Shown: piece by piece, positions 17,856 to 26,639 of the stretch
Numbering within the stretch: position 1 is the first letter of the stretch
Layout: every line of letters starts with the position of its first letter
Virus record (IMG/VR): IMGVR_UViG_3300044621_002434
Location: 1-29,734 of that record
Source of the DNA: a virus
Length of the DNA stretch: 29,734 bases
Reading direction: 5' to 3' (one strand)
The notes under the pieces: generated by a model
Told to the model about the DNA's origin: nothing
The model's database searches: none
Seen by the model: the letters and a program-made list of their open reading frames with translations, nothing else
Made by a program: the position numbers and the translations under genes

Positions 17856-20141
17856 ATGGAAGGCGAAGCAATTGATTTGGGGCATGCTACGGCAGGTGGC
17901 ATCCGTTCAGACGGCCTTCAAAACGTGCTGATTGGCATGGGGACTGGTCGTGATAAGAGTCAGTACACGAAAACTACGGCCACCGTCTTCCTGCCGCAAG
18001 AGGACCTTGAAAATCTCTATGGCGAATGGCTACCTCGTCGCATTGTTGACATCTACGCCGATCAAGCCACGAGGAAAGGCTTTAAAGTGTTGTTCGGTGG
18101 TGACGGCGTAAGAGCCGAAGAAGTGCAAGGCATTGAACAAACGATTGAAGACCTCTACATTCTTGAACAGCTCAACCTTGCAGCCAAAAACTCCCGCCTT
18201 TATGGGGGTGCTTGTCTACTTCTCTTTATTGACGATGGGCGTCCCGCTTACATGCCTGTCGATAAACGTAACATCCGTCGCATTGAAGAAATTGAATGTC
18301 TTGATAGATGGCAAATTGCCCCAGTTATCAACGAAGAAAACTTATACGACTATTCAAAAGCCACTTATTATCAGATCATCTCTGGAGATTTAATTAACGA
18401 GCCCACGCTCACTTATATTCATAAAGATAGGATTTTACGTTTTGATGGTGATTGGCTGCCTTATCGCGTGAGACAGCGTAATTATGGTTGGGGCATGAGC
18501 AGTTTGCAAACTGTTTATGACAGCTTCCGTCATTATTGGACGGGCCTTAATTCTGCTGCAACGCTTCTCACTGAATTTGACATTTTTGTGCATAAAGTGA
18601 GGGGCTTAGCTGCGATGCTTGCGGCTGGAAAGGAAAGCTCCATTCGTGATCGTTTGCAGGTGAATGATATGAGCAAGAGCATTTATCGCGGCTACGCGAT
18701 TGATGCTGAAAAAGAAGAGCTTGAATTTATTAGTCGGAACTTTGGCGGCATCGGGGAAATTTTAGAAAAGCTTCGCGTGGATATTATTGGCGCCAGCAAA
18801 ATTCCTCATACTGTTCTATTTGGCGAAAGCCCTGGCGGCTTGGGCTCCACTGGTCGCAGTGAAGAGCGTGATTTCGCAAAAACCTTAGCGGATTACCAAG
18901 GCACGCATTTTAAGCGTCCTGTCAAGAAGCTAATGGAATACATCATGCTTAGCAAAGAAGGCCCAACGAAGGGAGAGCTTCCCGAATCATGGCGCATCTC
19001 TTTCAATCCATTGTTCGAGCTTAATGAGCGCGAAATGGCTGACGTAAGGGCTCGCGTGGCGGCTGTAGATGGCCGTTACATTCAGCTTGGCGTGCTGAGT
19101 CCGAAAGAAGTGGCGGACGCTCGTTATGGTGGCTCTGAGTGGAGCATGGAGCTTACTCTGGATCCATCTGTCATTCGCGAGCTTCCCACTCAAGGCGGGG
19201 GTGGCTCCACTCAAAATGGGGGTGGAAATGGAGGCAAGCTTGCTGTTCCTCCTGGTGGGCGTGATCCAATGAATGAAGAAAATGGCACGCTTCCCATGGA
19301 TGGAAGCAGGGAAGTGGAAGACAGCCGGGAAGATAGTGCTGCTGGCCTTTTCTTGCCTCGTGATCTAGAAGAAATTCGTGGTGACGTAAAATTCACCGAT
19401 GCCGAGCTTCATTCTCGTGCGGTGAGTGCCGCCAAGGCAAAATTTAAAGTGTGGCCTTCTGCCTATGCAAGTGGCTATGTAGTGCAGCAATACAAGCAAA
19501 TGTACAAGAAGAAGCACGGATCCCTAGCTGGCGCCTTCAAGAGCGACGAAGGTGATTTGCACGCAGATGATCTTGACAGATGGTTCAAAGAAAAGTGGGT
19601 GAGGATTGGAGCCAATGGTGAAATCCTTGGCCCTTGCGGCGCTCGCGAAGAAAAGGAAGGCAAGCCTAAATGCCTTCCTCAGGCAAAAGCTCAGGCCATG
19701 AGCAAAGAAGAGCGTCAGACAATCGTGCGCCGCAAGCGAGCTGCAGATCCAGACCCTGAGCGTAAGGGACCGGCAAAAATGGTCAGCAGCAAAACGGACG
19801 CCCAAGATCCGAGTATTCACATGTACAAAACGCAACAAGAAGCTGAGGCCACTGCTGCGAAAATTGGATGCGAAGGCTATCACGTTGAGCAAACTGAAGA
19901 TGGCCCTGTTTACATGCCCTGCTCAACCCACGCTCTTTTTGAGAAAAAGCATAAAGAATTTGTATCTCAAAAACAAGATGCGATTGAACCCTTGAAAACC
20001 AGCGGACTCATTCTTGCTGATATTGACGAAGCTTCTCTCATTGATGAAGAGGACATTTCCGCTGCATTGAATCAATGGAAGGAGGAAGCGCCTGAGCGCT
20101 TCAAGGATATTCTGGAGGCAGAGGATGTCCAGCCTCAATGA
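17856..20141 (+). CDS. Portal protein (DUF1073 type) with C-terminal extension
   Basis: A 761-residue protein. Residues ~30-440 look like a DUF1073-type portal (LYGEWLPRRIVDIYADQATRKGF, HKDRILRFDGD, SKIPHTVLFGESPGGLGSTGRSEERDF). The portal forms the dodecameric DNA channel at one head vertex. A Gly-rich linker (~445-461) leads to a second domain (~511-625): AVSAAKAKFKVWPSAYASGYV, WFKEKWVRIGANGEILGPCG, KPKCLP, like DUF5872 or DUF6321 domains of viral proteins. A third Cys-containing part (~650-700, GCEGYHV, MPCSTHALF) follows. Typical portals are about 450-550 residues, so this is a fusion. It overlaps the next gene by 17 nt. Confidence 0.85.
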   Translation: MEGEAIDLGHATAGGIRSDGLQNVLIGMGTGRDKSQYTKTTATVFLPQEDLENLYGEWLPRRIVDIYADQATRKGFKVLFGGDGVRAEEVQGIEQTIEDLYILEQLNLAAKNSRLYGGACLLLFIDDGRPAYMPVDKRNIRRIEEIECLDRWQIAPVINEENLYDYSKATYYQIISGDLINEPTLTYIHKDRILRFDGDWLPYRVRQRNYGWGMSSLQTVYDSFRHYWTGLNSAATLLTEFDIFVHKVRGLAAMLAAGKESSIRDRLQVNDMSKSIYRGYAIDAEKEELEFISRNFGGIGEILEKLRVDIIGASKIPHTVLFGESPGGLGSTGRSEERDFAKTLADYQGTHFKRPVKKLMEYIMLSKEGPTKGELPESWRISFNPLFELNEREMADVRARVAAVDGRYIQLGVLSPKEVADARYGGSEWSMELTLDPSVIRELPTQGGGGSTQNGGGNGGKLAVPPGGRDPMNEENGTLPMDGSREVEDSREDSAAGLFLPRDLEEIRGDVKFTDAELHSRAVSAAKAKFKVWPSAYASGYVVQQYKQMYKKKHGSLAGAFKSDEGDLHADDLDRWFKEKWVRIGANGEILGPCGAREEKEGKPKCLPQAKAQAMSKEERQTIVRRKRAADPDPERKGPAKMVSSKTDAQDPSIHMYKTQQEAEATAAKIGCEGYHVEQTEDGPVYMPCSTHALFEKKHKEFVSQKQDAIEPLKTSGLILADIDEASLIDEEDISAALNQWKEEAPERFKDILEAEDVQPQ

Positions 20142-20805
20142 TCTTTCTCAATTTTCTGAAGCCATTGTTCGTTTTGATGAATCATCCTGGCGTTACGACC
20201 CTATCAGTGGTCGGTATCGCGGCGCTAATGGACGCTTTCTCAGCGCTCGCGCAGTGGAAGCACTGGTGGATGGTCGAATTAATAAGCTTGGCGCTGAGCT
20301 ACGGCGTTTTACACGTATGCTTAGCGCTGGTGATATTACGCTGGACCAATGGCAAGGAAGCGTGAGGGAAGCGCTTAAGCTTGTCCACGTACAGGCAGCA
20401 ATCATCGGCAATGGTGGCAGAGAAACCATGCGGGCAAACGACTGGGGGCGCATCGGGCAGCGTCTCCGTGTGGAATATGCTTACTTACAGGGCTTTGCTC
20501 GCGATCTTTTGGATGGCCGCGTTTCTAGTGCCATGGCTCTTGCTCGTATCGGGCTGTATGCTCAGAGCGTGCGAGGTAGTTTTTGGGAAGGCGCCAGTAT
20601 TCGTCAAGAAAAGCAAGGATACTCTCTAATGAGACGCATCCTTGATTCCCAGGCGAAGCATTGCCAAGATTGCCTTGACTATGCGGCTCGTGGCATGGTC
20701 CCCATTGGAAGCTTGCCTCTTCCTGGGCAACGCTGCGCATGCCGTGCTAACTGCCGATGCACCGTAAAATACTTCCGACAGCAAGCGCCGACTGTGGCAG
20801 TTTGA
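20125..20805 (+). CDS. MuF-like minor head / morphogenesis protein
   Basis: A 226-residue protein encoded directly after the portal, with ATG 20125 17 nt inside the portal's end and a GGAGG upstream. The first part is helical (RRFTRMLSAGDITLDQWQG, typical of phage MuF N-terminal regions). The C-terminus has Cys-rich CQDCLDYAARG...PGQRCACRANCRCTVKY, the usual zinc-binding end of this group. These proteins help assemble the head and can be injected with the DNA. No toxin domain is seen. Confidence 0.75.
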   Translation: MSSLNDLSQFSEAIVRFDESSWRYDPISGRYRGANGRFLSARAVEALVDGRINKLGAELRRFTRMLSAGDITLDQWQGSVREALKLVHVQAAIIGNGGRETMRANDWGRIGQRLRVEYAYLQGFARDLLDGRVSSAMALARIGLYAQSVRGSFWEGASIRQEKQGYSLMRRILDSQAKHCQDCLDYAARGMVPIGSLPLPGQRCACRANCRCTVKYFRQQAPTVAV

Positions 20806-20806
20806 G

Positions 20807-21529
20807 ATGGACGTTTTAGTTGGCAGCACGGGTCTCATTGGACAAGTGCTCCGTGAGGCGCATGAGTTTGGCGCCTGCTTCCATTCCAAAAACATTCACG
20901 AGGCTCCACTGCTTAAGGAGCCCATTGAAAGGCTGTACTTGGCTTGCATGCCAGCGGAGAAATGGAAAGCAAACGCTGCGCCACTGGACGACTTTGACAA
21001 TATGAATAACATCATTCAAAACATCCGACATCTTCCAAGCCCAGCGGAAGTCATTGTTTATTCAACGATTGACGTGCATGGGCAAACAGCGTATTATGCA
21101 GACGGCACGCCTGAAATTTTTGCTATTGACTACGGCACCAATCGCTACATCTTTGAAATGCTCGTGAAGGCGGTATTCCTTGATTCAGTGGTGACAATCA
21201 TTCGCCTTCCTGCATTGTTTCATCGCCTTATTAAGAAGAATATTCTGTTTGATCTATTGACAAACAATAATGTGGAGAAGATCAATGCAAACTCTGCCTA
21301 TCAATGGTATTGTTTAGATGATCTATGGAAGGACACGAAGAAAGCAATTAGTGGCACTACGAACGAATTTTACACAGCTCCCATTGAAACAGCGGAAATC
21401 GTTGAACGCTTCTTCCCTGACGCGAAAGTAGGCAGTGGACCACGCATTGAATACAACATTCCTCCATATAAATATGACAAGGCGAAGATAATGAAGAAGA
21501 TGGAGGCTTTTATCAATGCTTGGAATTAG
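20807..21529 (+). CDS. NAD-dependent epimerase/dehydratase-like protein
   Basis: A 240-residue extended SDR protein. The N-terminal strand and turn MDVLVGSTGLIGQ (G-x-x-G-x-x-G) binds NAD(P). The active-site neighbourhood is YSTIDVHGQ and DYGTNRYIFE, where the usual Y-x-x-x-K has Arg in place of Lys, which would weaken catalysis or reflect a variant. Such enzymes alter nucleotide sugars. It starts 1 nt after the MuF-like gene and overlaps the next by 14 nt; it opens a carbohydrate gene block. Confidence 0.75.
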   Translation: MDVLVGSTGLIGQVLREAHEFGACFHSKNIHEAPLLKEPIERLYLACMPAEKWKANAAPLDDFDNMNNIIQNIRHLPSPAEVIVYSTIDVHGQTAYYADGTPEIFAIDYGTNRYIFEMLVKAVFLDSVVTIIRLPALFHRLIKKNILFDLLTNNNVEKINANSAYQWYCLDDLWKDTKKAISGTTNEFYTAPIETAEIVERFFPDAKVGSGPRIEYNIPPYKYDKAKIMKKMEAFINAWN

Positions 21530-22256
21530 CGCTATCGGCTGGAAGGATGAAGAGGAGGAGCAGATTTTAAGCGCAAATGCTGGAGCGTTTAATGTGCTAG
21601 AAATTATTCCTGCGCGTATCTTTGCTCAAAACAAAGACTATGCCGATATTGCCAAAGAATACCGCGAAAGCTATGGGCTATGGGCCTATTCGGCGCAGGC
21701 TTTATTCTTTCAAAGTAACGTGCAAAGCTTTGAAGACACTGCAGCAGTGTCCGAGCATTTGTTAAAAGTGATCAGCCTTGGCTCCCTCATGGGAATCAAG
21801 CGCTTCGTACTAGGTAGCCCCGGCTTGAGAAAGGGAAGTCCTTCCTGTTTGATGAATGTTCTGAAGCGCATGGATGCAGTGTTGGATGCAAATGGAGCCA
21901 TTCTTTGCATTGAGCCTGTAGCGAAATGCTACGGAGGCTCTTATTTCTTCACAGTCAACGAGATTGTCAATCACATTGATTTTTGCAATTTGAAGAATGT
22001 TAAGACGATGCTTGACACGAATAACGCTTGGCTTCAAGGCGATAGCCCTAAAAAGCTACTGAATCATTATTGGCCATACATTGCTCACGTGCATATCAGC
22101 GACACTGACAATGGACCGCTGCTAAATAAATACGAGCACAGGCAAATTAAGGGAATGCTTGATGGTATTAACTACGAGGGCGCGATTGTGCGCGAGCTAT
22201 TTCAAGCCAAGAAGAATATGCGCGACTATCCGCTGTTCCGCAGCATTTACGCTTGA
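21516..22256 (+). CDS. Sugar isomerase/epimerase, TIM barrel (xylose isomerase-like)
   Basis: 246 residues in the order of AP endonuclease family 2 / sugar phosphate isomerase proteins: an N-terminal LGISAIGW, GAILCIEPVAKCYGG (the E of the first metal ligand), VKTMLDTNNAW (D-x-x-N-x), and YIAHVHISDTDNG (H-x-H-x-x-D). The metal-ligand positions E, D, H, D are visible. A sugar substrate is likely from its neighbours. It begins inside the SDR gene and ends 10 nt into the minus-strand FAD oxidoreductase (tail-to-tail overlap). Confidence 0.7.
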   Translation: MLGISAIGWKDEEEEQILSANAGAFNVLEIIPARIFAQNKDYADIAKEYRESYGLWAYSAQALFFQSNVQSFEDTAAVSEHLLKVISLGSLMGIKRFVLGSPGLRKGSPSCLMNVLKRMDAVLDANGAILCIEPVAKCYGGSYFFTVNEIVNHIDFCNLKNVKTMLDTNNAWLQGDSPKKLLNHYWPYIAHVHISDTDNGPLLNKYEHRQIKGMLDGINYEGAIVRELFQAKKNMRDYPLFRSIYA

Positions 22257-23224
22257 AACATGGCTTCTTTTGCCATCTCTTCGATGGCATAGATGCCTTG
22301 AATTTTGCCAGTGTAAAAAGACAGCAGATTATCCTGTTGCCTAAAAATGGGAACGCGTTGAGCGCTGGCGTTTTTGCATTTTGCTTTAATTGATACCACA
22401 AGGAATGCGTATTTAAAATAATCATGAAACTCGGACCAGTAGCGCACCACGTGATCCTCGATTAGCTGGCGCTTTTCCTTCAGTTGACCATAATTTTTGC
22501 TGAAACAATTTGTTTCTTTTTGCTCAATAACGCCAAGCTTCACATGACTCAGCGAGAACATTGAAGATCCGTATGGATAGATGGAGAACAGCTCGCCATC
22601 AATAAAAGTGAGTGCGCCGAATGGGGGCGTTTTGATGGGACGATAAACAAACATTGCCACTGCCTCAAAATAGTCCCCATCAAGAATTGGCAGCAAGGAA
22701 TTGTTTGTGCAATCAATGACGAAATCATAATCTTGCTTCAAAAAAGCAAGTGAATTGTCATTGATTTCATCCCTTCTCGCAATGGGAGCCAATAGCTCAT
22801 CAAAGTAATTGCCAGCGGCAGTTGGAGAAATATATTTCTCAATGGTATGTAGAAGCAGTGAGGAACGATTAAGGAAGTTCGCATCGGCTTCCGCGTGTGG
22901 CCAATCTTTAAAAATAAGGCGAATCGTTTCTGCGTCCAACAAGCTTTCGTCTTCTGACACTGCATAGAAATTATTCTGCACGTTTTCCGTTAGATGGCCA
23001 TAGTCCATCATGAACTGTTCAAACGTATTCCTGCACAACATGCGCGTGGCATGATTCCTGGCGTAGTGATAGCCATAGTGCAATCGGTTCTGATTGATTA
23101 ACGATGCTTCGGAGATGAGCATTTCATTGCGCTCAAACAAAGTCACATCGGCTTTGTTCATCAAGCGTGAAGCTAAATGGCACCCCGTCCAGCCACCACC
23201 GACGATTGCAATCTTAAGCGCCAT
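22247..23224 (-). CDS. FAD-dependent oxidoreductase (DAO-like)
   Basis: 325 residues, on the minus strand. The N-terminal MALKIAIVGGGWTGCHLASRLMNKADVTLFERN gives the Rossmann FAD motif (G-x-G-x-x-G then E). The motif NQNRLHYGYHYARN is typical of FAD proteins in bacterial surface-sugar clusters. Residues FVIDCTN mark the second FAD contact. The exact reaction (for example a mutase or sugar oxidation) cannot be told. Its start overlaps the stop of the next minus-strand gene (ATGA). It is the distal gene of a two-gene minus-strand operon. Confidence 0.75.
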   Translation of the reverse strand: MALKIAIVGGGWTGCHLASRLMNKADVTLFERNEMLISEASLINQNRLHYGYHYARNHATRMLCRNTFEQFMMDYGHLTENVQNNFYAVSEDESLLDAETIRLIFKDWPHAEADANFLNRSSLLLHTIEKYISPTAAGNYFDELLAPIARRDEINDNSLAFLKQDYDFVIDCTNNSLLPILDGDYFEAVAMFVYRPIKTPPFGALTFIDGELFSIYPYGSSMFSLSHVKLGVIEQKETNCFSKNYGQLKEKRQLIEDHVVRYWSEFHDYFKYAFLVVSIKAKCKNASAQRVPIFRQQDNLLSFYTGKIQGIYAIEEMAKEAMFQA

Positions 23225-23913
23225 CAAATGTCAATGCAAAGCGTTGGCTGCACTCCTTGCCAATTTGACTTGGCCTTGAATAAGTCCAACTGTGGGAAGT
23301 ATTCTATGCGGCGAGGCATGCCGGTTCCATAGACATCAGCATGCCCTTGATAGTTCCATTCATCTGGGCCATGCTTGTTTGGGTGGTAAAGGCCAGTAGG
23401 TGAATCCTGCAGTTTCCAGAGCATGTAGTCCTCGTTAGGCACTCCCCATTGTTTCCATGCTTGCAACGCCTGTGGTGAGCTGTCCATGTTCTTAATCGCC
23501 ATGAGACGGTCCTTATGGTGCATGAGGTAGTCCATGCTGTAAAGGCCAATGCTCATTGATGGTGTATGTTTCATCGCCACCTTCTCAAAACCTTCTGGAG
23601 GGTCGTAGGCAAGGCTTTTGAAGGCAGGCCCAGCAATGCAAGTGTCGTGAAGGAGAAACCAGAAGGGGCTTGTCAGATGGTGTTCAACAATTTCAATGAG
23701 GGGCGCGTATTCAAAAGAGTTTTGCGGAGTGCAAATCATCGGCACATCGCCATAATGGTCAATTTGCCAATTCTCTTGACCCCCATTGACGATCAAGATT
23801 TCGTCAGTACTGATACCTGCACGAGTGAGAGAAGGGATAATTACAGGCAGCGTATGAACAGCAAATTTATTACAGGTGCTAATGCAGAAGCGCACAGAAG
23901 ACGGTGGCAACAT
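23224..23913 (-). CDS. Glycosyltransferase-like protein (229 aa), GT-A type
   Basis: The N-terminus SSVRFCISTCNKFAVHTLPVIIPSL, then ILIVNGG, is the strand-helix-strand of a GT-A nucleotide-sugar fold; WFLLHDTC follows where these proteins carry a metal-binding Asp-containing strand. No typical DxD is present; HD is the nearest. The start is set by AAGGAG (7 nt before ATG 23913). It is the first gene of the minus operon; a TATACT promoter lies at 23934-23939. Function in carbohydrate transfer is inferred from fold and neighbours. Confidence 0.55.
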   Translation of the reverse strand: MLPPSSVRFCISTCNKFAVHTLPVIIPSLTRAGISTDEILIVNGGQENWQIDHYGDVPMICTPQNSFEYAPLIEIVEHHLTSPFWFLLHDTCIAGPAFKSLAYDPPEGFEKVAMKHTPSMSIGLYSMDYLMHHKDRLMAIKNMDSSPQALQAWKQWGVPNEDYMLWKLQDSPTGLYHPNKHGPDEWNYQGHADVYGTGMPRRIEYFPQLDLFKAKSNWQGVQPTLCIDI

Positions 23914-23933
23914 GACTTTCTCCTTGTGCCGTC

Positions 23934-23939
23934 AGTATA
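23934..23939 (-). promoter_or_regulatory. Minus-strand -10 (TATACT)
   Basis: TATACT on the minus strand lies 21 nt before ATG 23913 of the glycosyltransferase-like gene, in the 62-nt divergent gap. Confidence 0.45.
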
Positions 23940-23948
23940 GAAGCTGCT

Positions 23949-23954
23949 TATGAT
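23949..23954 (+). promoter_or_regulatory. Plus-strand -10 (TATGAT)
   Basis: TATGAT lies 21 nt before ATG 23976. Together with the minus -10 it makes a compact divergent promoter pair. Confidence 0.4.
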
Positions 23955-23975
23955 GACGAAGATTCCAAGAGAAAC

Positions 23976-25199
23976 ATGGCAAAAATTCTCTACGCTGGCG
24001 ACGCATTTGTAGAAACGGGATTTGGGCGAGTGGCCCAATACCTGTTACCTGCTCTGGATGAGAAGCATGAAGTGGTGGTGATGAGCACGAACTACCACGG
24101 TGACCCTCATCCCGAGGCGAAGAAATATAAGGTGTATCCAGCCATGCTGCATGGATCCGATCCGTTTGGGTCGCATCGCATTTCTGAAATCATTCAGAAG
24201 GAAAAACCTGATCTGGTATGGGTGACAAATGATATTTGGGTGGCGCTTACTTTATGGGACAGGGCGAAGCCATTCAAGGAGCAAATTGGGTTTAAATGGT
24301 TTGTTTACACTCCCATTGATTCCTATGGTTTATTTCCTGAGTTAAACGCGAAGATGCAAGAATGGGATGGTCTCGCCACCTATACGCTATTCGCAAATAA
24401 CGAATTAATTCGCATGGGTTATGACAAGACAGTTGACATCATCGGCCACGGCACTGATTTTGAAAAATTCTTTCCACTTGACAAGCAGCAATGTCGTCAA
24501 GAACTTGGCGTGCCGCAAGACGCATTTATCGTCTTCAACGGCAACAGGAATCAACCGAGAAAGCGCATTGACCTTACGCTGAAAGCTTTTGTTAAGTTCG
24601 CCAAAGATAAAGACGACGCTCGCCTGTGGTTAAACATGGGCAGCAAAGACTTGGGATGGGACATTATCCCGTTGTTCAAGCGAATTGCTCGCGACGAGGA
24701 GCTTGATCCTACTGGCAAGCTTATTCTTACTAGTCCTCATTTTTCCACTGATAATTGTTTGCCAGTGGAGCAACTGAACAAAGTATACAATGCGGTTGAT
24801 GTGGGCATCAATACTTGCATTGGTGAGGGTTGGGGCTTGGTCAATACTGAACATGGCTCCGTTGGCGTGGCGCAAGTTGTTCCCGACCATACAAGCTTGG
24901 CTGAAATTTTTGACGAACTGCCACGCATTACTTGCAACGCCTCTGAGACTGACCGCAATTATGGTCTTGAGCGTCTGCTTCCTGATCCCGAGAGTGCTGC
25001 AGAAATCTTGTCGTATTACTACGAAAACCGCAATGCACTGAAGAAAGACGGGCAATGGTGCTACAAGCGTTTGCATGAAGAGCCATTTACTTGGCCGTAT
25101 ATTCAGCGGCAGTTGCTTGGCGTGGTAGAACGCACTCTCAATGCAAAGGCCGCTGAGCCCGAATTTAAAGGCTTTGGCACTCCCGCAAAAATTGCTTGA
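23976..25199 (+). CDS. Family 4-type glycosyltransferase (GT-B)
   Basis: 407 residues. The N-terminal part (MAKILYAGDAFVETGFGRVAQYLLPAL) resembles GT-B donor/acceptor lobes with a loose Gly-rich loop. The C-terminal lobe has the GT4 motif block: NGNRNQPRKRIDLTLKAFVKF, then GEGWGLVNTEHGSVGVAQVVPDHTS (E-x7-E type, where E286-like Glu contact the nucleotide sugar). It transfers a sugar, probably to a cell-surface or virion glycan. It is the first plus-strand gene after the divergent promoter; the next gene starts 2 nt after its stop. Confidence 0.85.
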   Translation: MAKILYAGDAFVETGFGRVAQYLLPALDEKHEVVVMSTNYHGDPHPEAKKYKVYPAMLHGSDPFGSHRISEIIQKEKPDLVWVTNDIWVALTLWDRAKPFKEQIGFKWFVYTPIDSYGLFPELNAKMQEWDGLATYTLFANNELIRMGYDKTVDIIGHGTDFEKFFPLDKQQCRQELGVPQDAFIVFNGNRNQPRKRIDLTLKAFVKFAKDKDDARLWLNMGSKDLGWDIIPLFKRIARDEELDPTGKLILTSPHFSTDNCLPVEQLNKVYNAVDVGINTCIGEGWGLVNTEHGSVGVAQVVPDHTSLAEIFDELPRITCNASETDRNYGLERLLPDPESAAEILSYYYENRNALKKDGQWCYKRLHEEPFTWPYIQRQLLGVVERTLNAKAAEPEFKGFGTPAKIA

Positions 25200-25201
25200 T
25201 C

Positions 25202-25918
25202 ATGCAAATTTCACAAATCTTCCTTTCAACTGATCCGTCAGAAGCGCTTAGCCCTTTTCTAAAGCACGCTACGGGAACTATTGACGCATGCTTTTCCGAG
25301 GCGAAGCATGTTATTTACAACAGCGACTCACTTCGCGCCTTCATTGCTGATAACTATGAAGAAGAAGTGTTGTGGGCTTACGACACGCTCAAACCGTTTT
25401 CTTACAAAGCAGATCTTGGTCGTTTCTGCTTGCTAAACAAGCTTGGTGGCTGGTATTTTGATATTGGCGTGAGGGCTTTTAATGCAGTGGAGCTTGGTGA
25501 GCGCATCAAGTTTCTTGCCTTCCGCGACATTCAGCGTTTTAGCTATACAAGCTGGGCATGCGCTACGACAGTGCTTTATTCTCAGCCCGATAATCCTGCG
25601 TTGCAAACTGCCATTGAAATGATTGTGGCAAATTGCGTGCAACAATACTATGGCATCACTCCATTGTGTCCTACTGGCCCCACGCTGCTTGGTAAAGCTT
25701 TGGCAGCGAATGGAAGCCAAGCTGATTTTATTTATGGAGACTATCTTGAACTGACGCCCACTCACGGCCAAAAGAATAGGGCTTTCGTTCTGCCTGATGG
25801 CACGATCATGGCATGGAGTAAGCCTGCTGGCGGTGGCGATTTGACGGGACTTGGCGCTAAAGGCGTCAACAATTACAATGAGCTGTGGCAAGCTCGCAAG
25901 GTGTATGGCGATGATTGA
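25202..25918 (+). CDS. Gly_transf_sug (GT32-like) glycosyltransferase
   Basis: 238 residues. The key GT32-like segment is SYKADLGRFCLLNKLGGWYFDIGV (D71 and D87 positions). The usual D-x-D is D-I-G here, so the second Asp is missing. The C-terminus (ITPLCPTGPTLLGKAL) fits the family's acceptor region. ATG 25202 is chosen over a TTG 6 nt before it. The last codons overlap the next gene by 14 nt. Confidence 0.75.
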   Translation: MQISQIFLSTDPSEALSPFLKHATGTIDACFSEAKHVIYNSDSLRAFIADNYEEEVLWAYDTLKPFSYKADLGRFCLLNKLGGWYFDIGVRAFNAVELGERIKFLAFRDIQRFSYTSWACATTVLYSQPDNPALQTAIEMIVANCVQQYYGITPLCPTGPTLLGKALAANGSQADFIYGDYLELTPTHGQKNRAFVLPDGTIMAWSKPAGGGDLTGLGAKGVNNYNELWQARKVYGDD

Positions 25919-26621
25919 TAGCACAATCTATGCGGTTTGCATTGCTGGCGAGAAAGTGCGTTACACGGCCAAGTCTCGCATTGTGCCAATCATGGGGGGA
26001 AGTTATGCGTTAACTGACGACGAGCGCGAAAAATTGCGCTTAGAAGGCTATGTTTTCGACGACGAAAATGCTTTTCTTTCTGGGCTAAATAGTCGCTGTG
26101 GCGAACTGTCTTGCGTGCATTGGATGATTCGCAATGCCAATGAAAGCAATATTGGCAATGCCCAGTATCGGCGCAATTGGATAGAGCCACAAGGTGAATG
26201 GTATTGCCCAGAAACGCTTTACTTGCCTGAGCCTGCTCAATTTTCTTGTACTCTTGAGCAACAATTTTATGGAGGACATTCTGCTTTTGATGCACCAGCG
26301 ATCACGCGAGAATTGGCCGACACAAAAGAATGGCTGTTTTCTCGGGAAGAAATAGATCAGATATGGGCGCAGTCTTCATTTATTGGCTGCAACATGGCGC
26401 GTGGCCCACGGCAAAGTTATAAGCAGTTTATGGGAATTCTGCTTTCGGCATTGGGACCAATTTGGCTTAAGCATAAGGAGCATTTTCGTTCCATTAATGG
26501 TTATGACAAGCGTGCAATTGCTTTTATTGCAGAACGCTTGATTACTGGCATGGTTTTATGCAGGGATAGGATTTTGCCAGGCGTTAAGATAGCCACGGCT
26601 CCGATAGGATTTATTAATTAA
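25905..26621 (+). CDS. DUF4422-like glycosyltransferase (238 aa)
   Basis: The strand YAVCIAGEKV, then a distinctive LNSRCGELSCVHWMIRNANESNIGNAQYRRNW matches the DUF4422 hallmark (N-x-x-x-x-ELT-x-x-W-x-N...iG-x-x-HYRR), here with Q for H in the HYRR. The later half has AFIAERLITGMVLCR, also typical. ATG 25905 or ATG 25911 are both possible; the first has AAGG 4 nt upstream. It closes the carbohydrate block; the next gene begins 18 nt after the stop. Confidence 0.7.
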   Translation: MAMIDSTIYAVCIAGEKVRYTAKSRIVPIMGGSYALTDDEREKLRLEGYVFDDENAFLSGLNSRCGELSCVHWMIRNANESNIGNAQYRRNWIEPQGEWYCPETLYLPEPAQFSCTLEQQFYGGHSAFDAPAITRELADTKEWLFSREEIDQIWAQSSFIGCNMARGPRQSYKQFMGILLSALGPIWLKHKEHFRSINGYDKRAIAFIAERLITGMVLCRDRILPGVKIATAPIGFIN

Positions 26622-26639
26622 TTGCGCTCAAGCTTAATC

